Assembly: GCA_949130495.1 (NCBI GenBank)
Contig: OX422214.1
Coordinates: forward strand, 5,316,046 to 5,380,045
Direction: 5' to 3'
DNA from: Sambucus nigra
Taxonomy: Eukaryota > Streptophyta > Magnoliopsida > Dipsacales > Adoxaceae
Length of the DNA stretch: 64,000 nucleotides
In this document: in pieces, positions 22,976-35,796 of the stretch
How the letters are laid out: each line of letters starts with the position of its first letter
Position numbering within the stretch: position 1 is the stretch's first letter
Program-made: the position numbers and the translations under genes
Notes under the pieces: generated by a model
The model's input: only the letters and a program-made list of their open reading frames with translations
Told to the model about the DNA's origin: nothing
Database searches by the model: none

Positions 22976-23642
22976 AATTATTGCTAGAAGACATATTTAC
23001 TTTATGTAAAGCAAATAGTATAGACTTTAATAATTTGTATCTCTTTAACTGATTAGATTTTAGCCTCCGATAGGAAGTCATATGTAGTGCCCTTATGCAA
23101 TAAAAGGGAGCGTCCAGTTTGGTTTTAGATATTGAAATTTAGAAGTGAGAAAGGGTGTGTAAGCTTGTAGAGAGTAATATGTATGTGACTGAGTAATTCC
23201 CATATAGTTAGGGGAATGGTGAGAGTTGTATTTACTTATGCAATGCAATAAAAGTATTTTTTTTCCTAGAAATCTCTTATGTTGAGTTGTTATTATATTT
23301 CAAATTGTCTCTAACTTTTTGTTCATAGAGAACTATTCCGTGGAACCTCTAGTGTAGGACACAAGTTATTATAATTTTGAACTGCCGTCAGGTGCCGATT
23401 AGCTATGAGCCATTAGCCAGGTGGACATTAGGCATGAAGGCGTATAGGTAGGAAATGGTTACAATGCCAAAATAGTGGATTGAGGTGCGGCAGATAAAGA
23501 GAGAGTTGTAGGCGGCCAAGACCGAATAAGAATAGTAACAAAGCTAAAGAAGGAAGATAGAGATATTACAGACCAGAAGGAAGGTATAACTTGAACCAAA
23601 CCCTTAGCTATTTTATATACTATTATTTTAAAAGAAATTTAT
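22976..23642 (+). promoter_or_regulatory. EPRV intergenic-type region
   Basis: No coding sequence. Two AATAAA signals occur in near-identical contexts (TTATGCAATAAAAGGG near 23092 and ATGCAATAAAAGTA near 23238), as expected for a viral polyadenylation region. A TATA-like TATTTTATATAC lies near 23611, just before the first small ORF. I could not find a clear tRNA-iMet priming site (TGGTATCAGAGC) here, so either it has decayed or it lies elsewhere. Confidence 0.4.
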
Positions 23643-24374
23643 ATGAGCCTACAAATCACTGAAGACTTTTTAGAATTTGTTAATCAAACAAATTTAGACT
23701 TAACTAGAGACATCCAAGATTGGACTCTTACAAACCCTAAAGGTAAAGAATTTATAGAAACTGCTTTAACATACGCATGTGGTACTTTCAAATATATAGA
23801 CCAGGTTATTGAGTGGTTAGTACATGAAGTACATAGAATAGAAAGAATTAGAACAGGGATCCAAGATCTCTTTAGATAAAAGATAAGAACCAAAGAATTC
23901 ACAGAAGAACTTTCAAGACCGAAAAAATATCAAGAATACACTAGGATACTTAAAGATAGTATAGACTTATTAAAATTTATTAGATGAAAAAGGTTAGCTC
24001 AAATAAAGGCTATTTTAATTAGAGCCGGAGGAATCCGCCTTCTCCTTAGAAACGTAGAGACAGCTTCCCTTAGAATATACCATAGATTTTTGTCATCTTA
24101 TGATGATAATAATTTAAATGAATTTATAAATAATGATATAATTGATATTGTTAATCAGATATATAAAGAAACTAGACTGTTAAAACCACAATACCGTATA
24201 AGGTATTTAAGACTAGAATATTTTCCATCAAAACCGCTTGCAATTTCCAGACTCCTTGAGAAAAATATTTATATAGACAATCCTCGCTTTTTAGAATCCC
24301 AGTACGATAGTGACAGACGAAGATTGAGAAGTAGCAGTAGCCCTAAAACTTCTACACTTAGACTTCCACATTAA
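23643..24374 (+). pseudogene. EPRV first small ORF (P1-like)
   Basis: Starts with ATG and is open for 78 codons (23643-23879). It then continues through stops at 23877 and about 23986, and is open again to 24374. The length, high Glu/Ile/Arg content and helical character, and the position directly after the intergenic region, match the first ORF of badna/tungro-type viruses. A Ser-rich C-terminus (LRSSSSPKTSTLRLPH) ends it. No named domain is recognised. Decayed by at least two stops. Confidence 0.5.
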
Positions 24375-24580
24375 TTAGGCTTTAAAATAAGCTTAAAAGA
24401 CCATATAAATTATTAGGGTAGAAATTTCTATTCCGAAAACATTAGAAAAAGGCAGAGGCATAATAAGACAAAATAGTCCCCCCAAGGTGGTCCTAAAAAC
24501 ACAAAGCGTTCCCAAAATCGTGTGGTTGACATTAGCCCATCGTTTAAGCCCGTTAAATAAGCTCGTCGGAGAGACTTCCC

Positions 24581-24643
<63 letters not shown>
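24581..24643. repeat. Compound microsatellite (AT)10(GT)21
   Basis: Twenty bases of AT repeats are followed by 43 bases of perfect GT repeats. The perfection suggests high mutability. It is flanked by low-complexity non-coding DNA just outside the viral block. Confidence 0.97.
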
Positions 24644-24644
<1 letters not shown>

Positions 24645-27600
24645 CCGGTGTCAACTAGATTTTCATATTCTATTTTACAAAAAACACTTTTCGTTTAATC
24701 AAAGAGGTGTTTGAATAGATTCATCAAACTCATATCGGACCATTCATGTCGTTGCTCCAAGTTAATCACTTAGGAAAAAAGTATATTATCTAGAGTAATT
24801 AAATTCACCCCCATAATTAAATATTTTTTGAAATTAAAAGATGACTTAATTTAACATGTAGTTTTTAGATTTATCATATACATGATGATATATATTCTTC
24901 TCATATAAAACTTTTTGTAAATGCATATTTTGTATTCAGAATTTACTTCGTCGTAGGTTGGATCAGAAAAGTCTATGTTTTGTGAAATTTTACAAAAATA
25001 GCAAACTTTGGCTCCGGCCGCGAGCTTGTTCCCATGTTGTTCGTCACAACAAAGTAGGACTTTGCGTCTGCAAAGTGCTTCTTTCGATGGTTGCGGTCAT
25101 TTAGAAGACCTCGAAAATAATTCTTTGGCTTGTAGTGTGACCTTGTGTTGCTAAGCCTTCATTGGAGCCAGGACTTTCTTCGCATCTCCGATAAGTCCAC
25201 GACCCTCCAAGAATTTTTACTTTTCATTCTGTTTGTTTTGTACTTGTGCTAAGACAAAATCCTAGTGAACAGCCAGATTGATCTCATCTTGACCTATGAA
25301 TCTGCCACACTTGAGTTATATTCCAATTGTCTTTATACACTTGGGTATATAATCAAGAGTTTCTCCATTCAAATAACGCGTGAAGAGAATTTTTATAGAT
25401 TGAAACACTCTTAGATTTCTAGAGCAAAATTATATTATCTTTTCATTATGTTTTATAAGTTTATTTTAATTCATTATGTTATCAAAGAAAGGTGTACTGT
25501 CATAATCAAGCTTGTTTTGACAAATTGGTTTTCAAAGTAGTTTTGTTCTTGAATATGGTCTAATTTCAAAAATCTTTAAAATATTTTTTTAGTTTTTAGA
25601 GAAACCAAACCTTACAGTATGTCATTCCAACCATAGGATGTCATCACACATTTTTTCTGCAATGGGTTCTTACTTAGTGGTTCCATTTCTTTGGGAAACA
25701 AAATTCCACTTCAAAAAATATTTATGCAGCAACCCGCATATTCTAATATCAAATAAACTCCAAATATTAGCATATACACATTGCTATAATTAAAATACCA
25801 TCCTTAGCATGTGACAGAAATATAAGATAATTTAAAACTTTCCAACATTATAAGATGGGAATAAAGAGAATATGAGCAACTTCCAACTATAAGATAAAAC
25901 AATATAAAAGTCTCCAATACATGTCATAGTCTCCAAAACAATGTCAAATACAATTGTGGAATCACAAGGGACCTATTAATCCCAAAATGTCTGATATAAA
26001 ATAAACTACGTAAATGAAAACTCTATTATACATGATGTAACTCCCCAAATGTCCAAGCCTACACTCCAAGATCCAACAACTGCAAGAAGCACACTCCAAA
26101 CCTGAGATGTTAGTCCACGATTACGATGAGTCATACCCATCGCAAGAATACTAACTACGTGATCAGAAATAAGGTAACATAACTCAGTCAAAAGTATTAA
26201 ATGTGGTTAATACCATAGTAGAGTCTTTCATTTTACAATAATCATTTAATTCTAGAATATTTACAACTATCCATATGATAACAAGAATAAAAATTACCTA
26301 AATTTCAATGGGAATAAATACTATTGAATAATAACAAAAATATAAATAATTATTCATTCAATAATACATCTAAACTACTATTCATTCAATTGAACATATT
26401 CACTAGTCACCTACTTGTTAACATATATTAAAAATGTTCCTTTTGAAAAAAATATAACAATGACCATTACTTTATCAACTGATATTAACAACTACATAAT
26501 ATCGTAACTCATAATTCGTTAGAAGCCTTTTTAATTACTTTACACTTTTATATCTCATTATAATAAACTTTCTCGTATTTAATTTCTATTTTAGTCAGAT
26601 GGCCTCCCATATAATACATTAAGAGCATACTAAACACTTATCACTTTCTTGTCTCATTTATAATATTTTTATCTTAGTAACTTCATTATAACCAATTCGC
26701 CACTCACATGACCCTATACATAACATAGTGCACTAGTCGAATCATATTACTAACATAAACAACCACATCTAATGTACCAATATCATTTCCTTCATCAAAA
26801 TATTCAGTCGATTGGTCTCACTCAGGATCCCACACATATTCGAAAAGTTCTCAAAGAGAATTACATTATTACTATAATTTGACAATCTAGGTTCTAGGCA
26901 TACAATATTGTATAGAGACGGTTAACACTTGACATGTTCCAGTAGTAACACACTAATATAGATTTCATCAAGTATCCAGGCGGTATAGGTCCTGCACATA
27001 CGATACTCCATATCGGGTCATGCTTATAGAGACACCAACATGATTATCAATTTCTACCAATGTTTATACATCCTGAACTCTCAACCTTCTATAGACTCCA
27101 TGTGTGGGACGTATCATAAGTGAAATCCAAATAAGAAACCCCCAGATACACTTTTGTCTAGGTCATGTGGTCATTAAGAATCTGCAATAAATATATATAT
27201 CTTAGTCACACACCTAAGAATTATTATCTACTCAATCTACACCACATAAACTCCCAACACATATCCTTCTTTAGACTCCTTGCATGGGACTACTCATAAA
27301 TGAAATCTAACTAAGGAACCCCTTGATATATTTATTTCTATATTAGTTAGTAATCAAGAGTATACAAATGATAAACCTAAACTTCTATGTCCATTATCTA
27401 TCTCCATCCATGCTAATACACGTTACTTACATAACTTTCATAACTCACTCTATAAATCCAAAGCATCTTGACACATTATCTAATATTAATCATTAAGTCT
27501 TACCAAACATTAGGTAACTCTTAAGTCCATAATTTTCCATAGACTTGTTATAGTGTCTAAACTTTCCTTACTTTAATAGTCTTTTAAACATATCAACAAA

Positions 27601-28046
27601 TATAATATTGTTTCCCGTCAACTCTCCATGATAATTCATTTAACCTAAACACCATTTACCTATTTAAAACCATACGTGGAATATTTGAATCTAAGCAATA
27701 TAAGTAAGTGCATTGTTGTGAGAACCCAGACTCAATGGCACATCCCTCCCTCGCACATTTGGAGAGATGTGGAGAAAGGGGCTTTTCGTGGTTTCGCGTT
27801 GTCAGCATTTCGATATCTTTTGAAAGACTAGAGTCGCTAGTCTATTTTACACAAAATAGATAAAATCATGGGTTGGTATCTGCGGATATGTAGTGATGGA
27901 AAGTCATCAATGTGTTTAACCAAAACTTTAAAGGTTCGAGAACTCGATTACGGATGGGGAAAGTGTTAAAAACCCACTTCGCCCTTTAAGTATCAAACGT
28001 AGATGTAAAATATTTATGTCAGGATGTAGAAAAGAAATAATAAAAT
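24644..28046. other. AT-rich stretch without recognisable genes
   Basis: No supported coding region on either strand. The part 25730-27720 has short phrases reminiscent of degenerate minus-strand LTR sequence (GCAACCCGCAT at 25729 and paired TAGACTCC(A/T)TG phrases) and is probably an old retroelement remnant. The part 27720-28046 contains ACTAGAGTCGCTAGTCTA and CCCACTTCGCCCTTTAAGTA, which resemble the leader of Ogre/Tat-type gypsy elements. Element A inserted at its right edge. Confidence 0.4.
27083..27330. repeat. Imperfect direct repeat
   Basis: Two segments of about 65 bases (near 27083-27150 and 27262-27330) share the words CTTCT(A/T)TAGACTCC, TG(T/C)(G/A)TGGGAC, CATAA(G/A)TGAAATC and GGAACCCC-like in the same order, about 178 bases apart. 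Probably part of a decayed LTR. Confidence 0.55.
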
Positions 28047-29061
28047 GAAAATGTGACACCCCGCCTAATTAAATACCGAGTGATCAGTTCTTTATTAAAT
28101 TAAAATCAATGTGAACGGTTGGTTCATTCTTACCACCACTGTCGCAAAATATAATTTCCAATTTAAACACTCTAAATAATTTAGCTAAGTGTCAAAATAA
28201 TTTAAAGCCTTATTTACATTTTATTAAATTCTAATATGAAGAATTTTTATTAACAACAGTTGAAAAGACACATAAATAATAAGGATGAAAATTACCACAG
28301 AAGAATTAAACCATCAAGATAAACCAAACCAAGTTAGGAACTATAAATGAAATCATCCTGACACGAGTTAACTCCAAAGAGTACCAAATACTGGAAATAA
28401 AAAAATAAACATAAATCTCTGACGAATACAAACGGAATAGGAACTCGTGCGACACATGCCCTAATTAAACAGAACTGAGGTAGGAACATTGTCAATGATG
28501 AGGTCGTCTAAAGTAAGGGCCGGCAACTCCCACATAAGCAGCCGCACGTCCAATCCAAAGAACCTATGCATGACACTCCCGTGGCTGGGCACTTGTAATA
28601 CATACATATATATACAAAAAAGAGAAAAATTAGTAAACGGGTCAGAGCCCGAGTGTAAAACAGTTTAAAAATAGTTTAGCAAGTATTTAAGATGATTACT
28701 GGCTAATTTAACAACCATGTTAGTATGTGTCACTCTCTTGAGAATTCTCACCTTTCATCTAGTGTGCACGCCTATCATACTAATAAACTCCTAAGTCCGT
28801 CTAACTCCTTTTTTCATAAAGTTTTATCCCGAATAGTATAAAGGTCATGATATTTAGTTTAAACAAAATCAATCTCTTTAAGATTTATTACGTTACTTAG
28901 AACAACCCCATATCGCTACAAAGTTTCAGAACAATTATTATAAAGTTGGAGCTTTTAATCATTACATAGCTACTTATACGCACAATAGAAAGTTTCCATA
29001 ATATATATATACTATTATATGCCCGTGCTTGAAGGCATGTCAAAAATTTTCCAGACACTTA

Positions 29062-31907
29062 TGTGACACCCCGACTAATTAAATATCGGGTAGCTACTCC
29101 TTTATTAAACTAATACAAAATGCCAAGTTGGTCCAGTTAATAACATCACTGTCGAAAACATTTTTATGATTACTAACCACCTAGTATTTAAAAAGTAAGA
29201 TGTCAATTTTAAATTAAATCTGATTAACATGCAATAAAAGAATTATGAAAGAATAACATAACCATTTACCATAAAGAAGCAATAGAATAACCAACAAATA
29301 ATAATGAGTCTGGAGGAAATACTCCTCACAACAATCCCAATATGGAAATAAATAAAACATGTCTGCATCCTGAATTAATTACGAACCAAAGTCTGAATAA
29401 CTGAAATATAAAATGTCTCTAATAGAAGTGGGTGACATGCCCTACAAATGATGAAAACTGAATAGAGTCAAGACAAAAGAAGCGTCTACTAGCAAGGCCC
29501 TGTAACTTCCACAAACAGCTACAGCTCGTCACCTGAATGAAAATCCTATGCATGGTGTCCTTGTGGCTGGGCACCTAAAAGGTTTTTACTAAAATAGATT
29601 TGAAAGCAAACGAGTCAGAGCCCGAAAGTGGAGAGTATTTTAAAAACAGCAAGTGCTTTAATAAAATTAAAACAATGAATGAAAAATACATGTTAGGACG
29701 TGGACTCACATGAAATTCTCACCTCTCGACTAAGTGTGCACTCCTAACGTCCCGTACCCATCTAAGTGATATTCATATCTAACTAAACCGTCATAAGTTA
29801 TAACCTTTTTACTTGATTCACTGTATAAATTCCCAACGTTATCAATTAAATAGGAGGCTTTACTTAAACTCGAATTCTCAATTATTAGGAAAACAATTCA
29901 CAACAGGTTTTCCCTTTTTATCTTTTATCAAGGCGTTACTACAATTATACTCGCAATTAAACATAACCATTCCTTTTCATTTAACTATATATTATTCACA
30001 TCATAAATATACAATACAAGCACCCCGAGGCTAAGCTGCGGTGCACATACTCTTCTATCTCATTCCGGTACATCACGTACATAAGGATTACAAATTCCGA
30101 ATCTCTCATGAATTGTTAGAATTAGCACAACGCACAAAAATGGAGGCGAACATAATTCGACATATCCATGGGTCACGTACATACCTACGCTCCACAGTCA
30201 GCTGACTTATTAACTCACAAATAAGTCATTCTCTGAACTATGTCCTCGAGGTACCAATCTAAATCCGGGCACACAAAGATTAGATGGCCCTAAGAGAATG
30301 TAAACCTCCCGTGATAGCAAGTATGGTAGGTATGTCATACACAAAATTATATCTATACTAACCATGCACACATCTTAGTAAGTACCATAATTTATTAGTG
30401 GTATACTACTCGTTCTTATTCCAACTTATAATGTTACACAATTCATATGTTTGGTTCCTATGTAATTAAGTCACCAATTATTCTCACAACGTGATTAGTC
30501 ACTCGCGTCCTAATCCACAAATATTATTTGGTTTCAATCACACTTCTATATTTTACTCCTCAATATATCCCAAATATCCCAACTATATCAATTATTCATC
30601 AAAGGAATGTTATCTCTACGATTAAACCAGGTTACGGGACACTAGAAATCAAATCAGGCCAAAAAGGCCAATCTGTCAACTCGTTAGAGAGTTCGTTCGA
30701 ACGAGAGTTCGTTCGAACGAAAGGGGCATCTAACGAACATCCAACTCGTTAGAAGGAAAACTGTCAACTCGTTAGAAGCTCGTTCGAACGACCTGGGCAG
30801 TCCTTCTAACGAAATGACAGTTTCGAGCCCAGAATTCCTAAATTCGTTTTTCCTCCAACTTTCTCTTCTCAAAACTCATCCAAACATTATCCCAACAGTG
30901 TTTTAAGGTTCCTAATCATTCCTAAACATACTTAGGTCGTATTTTAACATATTTATGGGGTCAAGTCTCCCTAAACAACACCCAATTATCAAATTTCCCA
31001 AAGTTTTCCCCAAATCTTATGAGTATGAACCCTAGAATATAAAATCATAAATTTCCACAAATAAATCCGTTTTTGTAACATAAAGAGTAGTAATTCTTTT
31101 AGTTCAATCACCTAATAACAATTCTACATGGAAACCTATATCAAAATCTGAATTTACAACTCCAATTTCATGGGTTTTTATAAATCTCCCAACACAATGC
31201 GATTATTTAATTTTCTAATCATGGAAGAAACATTCCCTTGAAATTAACATAATTAAACCACTTGCCTTGGATTTGTTCTCTGAATTTGATGTTGGATGTT
31301 GGATGTTGCTCTCTTTTCCTCTACAATTTCTGCCAAGGTTGAAGATGAAGGTTATGGTTTTCTCTTTTGGGAACCTCTCCTAACTTCTCCTAAAACACCC
31401 GTTTCCCTCTAATCACCTAAGTGTTGGTAATGGGTTAGTGGGTCATTAAATATCCTAATATTTAACTCCCAAAATTCGTTGGTTAATTATCCTAAAATTT
31501 CAAAATTATGAAAATACCCTTTTAAGTTGCCGGTATGGCCCAAAAATGCCCCGGGACTCAAACTAAACCCCCGGCTAGTGTTTTCTGACTATTTCGACCC
31601 TTCCGGACTCGTTGGCGCACTCAAAATGACCATACGATTGATAAAAATAAAATTCACTTTTTAATTCAAATAATTACATTTCTGACGCGACTGTCACGTG
31701 CGTCCCAACTAAATTTCTCAAATTGCCGTATTTCAATCTCGCGACAATTTCAATATTTCCAATATTCATATATTGTCATATATACACATTCTAATCAAAT
31801 ACCAACTCACATCTCGTTAGTATTTTATCCGGATTAATTCTCAATTAATTCACATTTAATTTAATTAATCCCATAAATAAATATCGATAAAAATGCGGGG
31901 TATTACA
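29062..31907 (-). repeat. Solo LTR B of the element D family, TSD ACTTA
   Basis: 2,846 bases with ends TGTGACACCCCG and CGGGGTATTACA on the + strand. The perfect duplication ACTTA is present at 29057-29061 and 31908-31912. No PBS, PPT or second LTR accompanies it, so it arose by LTR-LTR recombination. Read on the minus strand it follows the LTR of element D (59699-62656) throughout. Both share ACTAACGAGATG and GAGTTGGTATTTGATTA near the start and a TTCGAA palindrome cluster. Confidence 0.92.
30681..30811. repeat. TCGTTCGAACGA / TCGTTAGAA word cluster in solo LTR B
   Basis: Three copies of the 12-base palindrome TCGTTCGAACGA (or the ends GTTCGTTCGAACGA) lie within 130 bases, along with three TCGTTAGA(A/G) and two TTCTAACGA words. 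The last two are complements of each other, so the cluster can pair with itself in many registers. Confidence 0.88.
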
Positions 31908-31912
31908 ACTTA

Positions 31913-32880
31913 TTCGCAAAACGGCAAAAAAATTCTAAGTACGCAATTGTAAATCGGCAAACATTCCATTCCCCAACAAAACATAGTGCAGTATAAAGTA
32001 TACAAATATGTAAACAATTTACGTTAATTTTTTACAACAAAAATGTGAAAACAATCTAGAAAATTTGGGCAAATTTTCCTTTATTTATAGGACTATCGAC
32101 CCTGTTCAAAAATAAAAATAGTCCACAATAAAGATAGTAATAGTCCATGTTAGACCTCGAATAAATATCATAGCCATCAAATACAAATTTAAACATCGTA
32201 CAAACAAAATCAGCAATTCAATAGAATTCATGAAATATAAAACATTCATCAATCGAATTCACATTGTGCCTCAAGTAACGAAGTGTCAATTTTTAAAAAA
32301 ATGGACATAATCTCCTTTGTTTATTGGACTATCCACCCTACTTGAGGGATAACAACAAATCCAACTGTATTAAAATAGTCCAAATTCATCAAACAAAACT
32401 AAAATGCATAAAAGTGCAGGCCCTTACCATCGGGATGTATGTAAATATATTGAGGAATAATCGATACACAAACATCCATACCCAATGCATATGCATTAAA
32501 AGACTAATAAAATTATAAAGATAAAAACTACATCCTCAAAATCAAATATTGCTTATGGTAAACATGATTTAAATGTTAAGAAAAGAAACACTTTGGCCAT
32601 CACTAACACATGCAAAAATCAATTAGAAATAAGTTAGAATAAAAATGAACTAAGTGATACAAATTAAAAATTGAGTATATAAAAAAGAAAATAGACGTTA
32701 TTAATGTCGCAAAAATATCAGATTTCCATCTCTAAGTGATACAAAAGTGTAAATATTTTTTAAAAATTTGGGCAGGGATTATCCACCCTGTTAAAAAAAT
32801 TCCAACAAAAATAATACTTTCATAAATATATTATTACGAAAAAATATATGAAATGAACAAACGCAAGACTAATTCAACTC
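31913..32880. repeat. Non-coding part of the Helitron-like block with recurring phrase
   Basis: No coding region. The phrase GGGCA...TTTAT...GGACTATC(G/C)ACCCTGTT occurs in related forms near 32067-32108, 32290-32345 and 32765-32795 (GGGCAGGGATTATCCACC). It looks like old internal duplications. Confidence 0.5.
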
Positions 32881-32905
32881 CAATTGTTTAATTTGTAATG
32901 ACAAC

Positions 32906-34593
32906 TCATCGGCCCTGATTTGCATTTGTTCTTATTGTCCTGATAAGAGTGTGATATCCACAATAACATGTTTATTGTGAATTAGTTGAAGAATCGAATG
33001 GTGCCATCCCCCGAAATAAAAAATCGAATTAAGGCCACAATTACATGAAATGTATGTACAAAGCATGATTAATGAAACTACAAAATTGACAATGTCATTT
33101 CAATACATGTATGGACAATGTCAATTCTGTACATGAAGGACAAAAATAATTATAGCAAAATGACATACCTATTCAAGGCTAAGCTTGCAAGAATATCATA
33201 TTTAATGTGTCCTCGATCCAAATTATGGGGGCGCATGGTACCTGAAAGATAAGTTAAAAAAAAAGATTATATCTTTTGAGACATGATCCATAATATAGAT
33301 ACAACTCAATTTCATGAGTAAATTTAGAAAATATGGGACTGCTCGGATAAAAGACGCACTGAGTTGTAAAGATGAGTATTCCTTATTTTGGGGCAGCATA
33401 CAATCAGTAACAATATACAAAACTTCATCAGTAGCAGCATACAAATTTTTGAAGAAATTTCTACGTGCAAAGTCTCATCTAGTAGGAACGATGCACATGT
33501 AAGTCATGCGAAAAATTAAAAATCCACGATTCACACGCACGGTATTATTTCAACCACCTGTTGTACCCCCCCCAACCTACTGCTGACCCTACGCCCTAAT
33601 GTGTTATAACATGGTCAAATGCGTCAATGTCTAAAAATGGTCTAATGTGTCCTGAAGAAGTGAAATTTGCATCAACAATTAAAAAAAAAACTAAAATGAC
33701 ATACATGATAAGTTAAATAAAAGAAAGAACATCATAAACTTATATACTAATGTAATATATATAGATGCATAAATTGATGCTATATGAAATGGAAATAAAA
33801 TACACAGTTTTAGTTTCAATACTAATCTAATGTGTCCTGAAAATAATCTAATGTCTAATGTGTCCTGAAGAAAATGATGTAATGAAACTGAAGAAGTGCA
33901 CTCGTTGATAACTTATGATAGTCATAAAATGGTCTAATGTGTCATGAAGAAGTGCACTCTTTGATAACTGTTATAACATAAACATTATATGTCATTGTCA
34001 TTTTATACCCATTCTTCCTTTATAGTTCAAAGGCAAGATACGTCATGAACATAATATTAACTATAAAGGTTTAGTATGACATAAAAGCAAAAGACCTTAA
34101 ATTCCTAATTCAAATCATAGGAAGTTAAAAGTAAAAATAAAAGGTTGAATTGAAAGGTAATGTATAGAGAAAACAAGAAATTACCTCGGCAAAAGAAGTG
34201 GCGAAACCTCGTGCAATTTTTTCAGGTAAATTCCTAACCGAAATGAACATAATAACAAAACCAATATAAGTAAATCACTTCCAATACAAAACTATGTAAA
34301 TATAATCAACTCAAAAAATACCAAAAATAACTCTTCAACATTTAACACCACTATAATCAACTCGTAAATATAATCAACTTGAAAACTAATGTCTACACTT
34401 TTCAATACCCAAGCAGGGGGGAATGGAATAAAATATGTAGAAAAGAATAGAAAAAAAATAGTAGAATCATACCTTAAAGGAATTCCAATAAGTGTAGGGT
34501 AATAATTAAAAAATGGTAGAGAAGTCAACATTACAATTAAAAGAAGTGGAATATTAAACTCTCTTGTCAAACCATAATACACTAATTCAATGA
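32906..34593 (-). pseudogene. Exon-like fragments of an unrecognised plant gene inside the Helitron-like block
   Basis: Four minus-strand blocks have GT/AG borders and open frames. The first is 34473-34593, containing EFNIPLLLIVMLTSLPFF, a likely membrane segment. It has a GT donor at 34471-34472 and joins in frame, across a 239-base intron, to 34185-34233 (NLPEKIARGFATSFAE; acceptor TTAG). The third is 33169-33241 (MRPHNLDRGHIKYDILASL), between TTTCAG and GTATGT. It ends in AG and joins in frame to 32939-32906 (TIRTNANQGR then stop) after acceptor TTATCAG. A further part, 33300-33510, is coding-like but contains a stop. I do not recognise the gene. Consistent phases at two junctions make chance unlikely. 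It is probably a captured or duplicated gene fragment. Confidence 0.5.
33630..33975. repeat. Short local repeats (CTAATGTGTCCTGAAG family)
   Basis: The word TCTAATGTGTC(C/A)TGAAG occurs near 33640, 33830, 33853 and 33932. AGAAGTGCACTC(G/T)TTGATAACT occurs twice, at about 33892 and 33949. These lie in the inferred intron between exon-like blocks. Local duplications, with no function implied. Confidence 0.6.
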
Positions 34594-34702
34594 CTACATT
34601 TAAATTGCAGTTTTTCTCGTCTCCGAAACATTAACGTATTGCAATTGCATTTAAAGTTAGGAACAAAATCTTATGTGTACAAAGATTTTTAGGACCACTC
34701 AA

Positions 34703-34872
34703 GCTTAAAGAAAAAACTTCAAAAACTCATTTTAGATATGAAATAATTCAAAACCGATGGTATATATTATGATATTGAAAAAATATCGCTTAAAGAAAAA
34801 AACTTCAAAAACTCATTTTAGATATCAAATCATTCAAAACCGATGGTATATATTATAAAATTGAAAAAATAG
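34703..34872. repeat. Tandem duplication of 85 bases
   Basis: Two adjacent copies (34703-34787 and 34788-34872) share GCTTAAAGAAAAAA, CTCATTTTAGATAT and CAAAACCGATGGTATATA with few differences. It is non-coding, within the Helitron-like block. Confidence 0.85.
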
Positions 34873-35060
34873 AATTTATCACTATAGTCTCAATATAACC
34901 ATAGTTAAAGGAATCTATGAAATACAAATTGTATTAGGTCTTACTACTAATAATAGTAGATCCTACAGATAACAGGGTACCCAAAATACAATGAAATTCC
35001 CCCATGTTTTAAAAACATCATATAACACAAAAAAAAAACATCATAAACCATTTTATCTTA

Positions 35061-35420
35061 GGAACTTGTTTCCACTTTCTTAGCATTTTTAAGAGTTTCT
35101 CAACCCCCTAGTTTACGACAAACAAACATGCAAGCATATCATCAACAAATTAACAAAGAAAAAATAATTAATGGATGGCATTATTCCAACAGCAAACCAC
35201 AAATAAAAAAAACTACAATAAACAATAAACTGCAAACAAAAAATAAGATCAATAAAACAATAATAAACAATAAACCGCAAACAAAAAATTAGATCCCCAA
35301 ATACCTCTCAGGTACTTGTTTCCACTTTGTTAGCATTTTTTAGAGTTTCTCAACACCCTGGTTTATGATAAACAAACACGCAAGCATATCGTCAACAAAT
35401 TAACAAAAAAAAAATTAATT
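35061..35420. repeat. Direct duplication with 250-base period
   Basis: The segment 35061-35170 recurs at 35311-35420. Both contain ACTTGTTTCCACTTT(C/G)TTAGC, GAGTTTCTCAAC and AAACAAACA(T/C)GCAAGCATATC. Non-coding. Confidence 0.85.
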
Positions 35421-35579
35421 AATGAACAACAAACCACAAAAAATCAGATCCCCAAATCGCATCATCCCCGAATACCTATTGAAGAACAAACTAACAAAAA
35501 AAATTAAAAAATAAGATCTCCAAATCGTCAACACCCTACGCAAGCAGATCTAATTCAATATGATATGTGTGTGTGCGTT

Positions 35580-35796
35580 TGCGTGTTTGACAGATCTGCG
35601 CGTATGTGCGACAGATTTATTTCTTTGTTTGTGTGTGTGTGTCTTTATGTGTGTATGTGTGTGTGTGTGTGTTTATGTGTTCGTGTGTGTGGTTCTGTGT
35701 GCGTGTGTGTGTTTTTATGTGCATGTGCGTGTGTTTCTGTGTGCGTGTGTGTGATTTTGTGTGCATGTGTGTGTTTCGGTGTGCATGTGTGTGAGT
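35580..35796. repeat. Degenerate GT-rich microsatellite tract
   Basis: About 210 bases of GT runs interrupted by TTT, GC and AT steps. The cysteine/valine-rich frames read from it are artefacts of the repeat. Confidence 0.9.

Larger units (their letters stand above)
22279..24440 (+). mobile_element. Endogenous pararetrovirus, right part
   Basis: Continues the viral block after the LARD-like insertion with the rest of an ORF4-like frame, an intergenic-type region of about 670 bases (22976-23642), and a 5'-type small ORF that is absent from the left part. The order shows a circular genome opened between its first and second small frames. Summed with the left part it gives about 9.2 kb. The right boundary near 24440 is approximate. 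Confidence 0.7.

Noticed and set aside
22976..23642. A search for the viral tRNA-iMet priming site in the intergenic region
   Set aside because: No clear TGGTATCAGAGC match could be found. I therefore do not annotate one.
24644..28046. Possible host gene between the virus and element A
   Set aside because: No frame shows protein-like composition or domains, splice-consistent blocks are not visible, and parts resemble old LTR and Ogre-type leader sequence.
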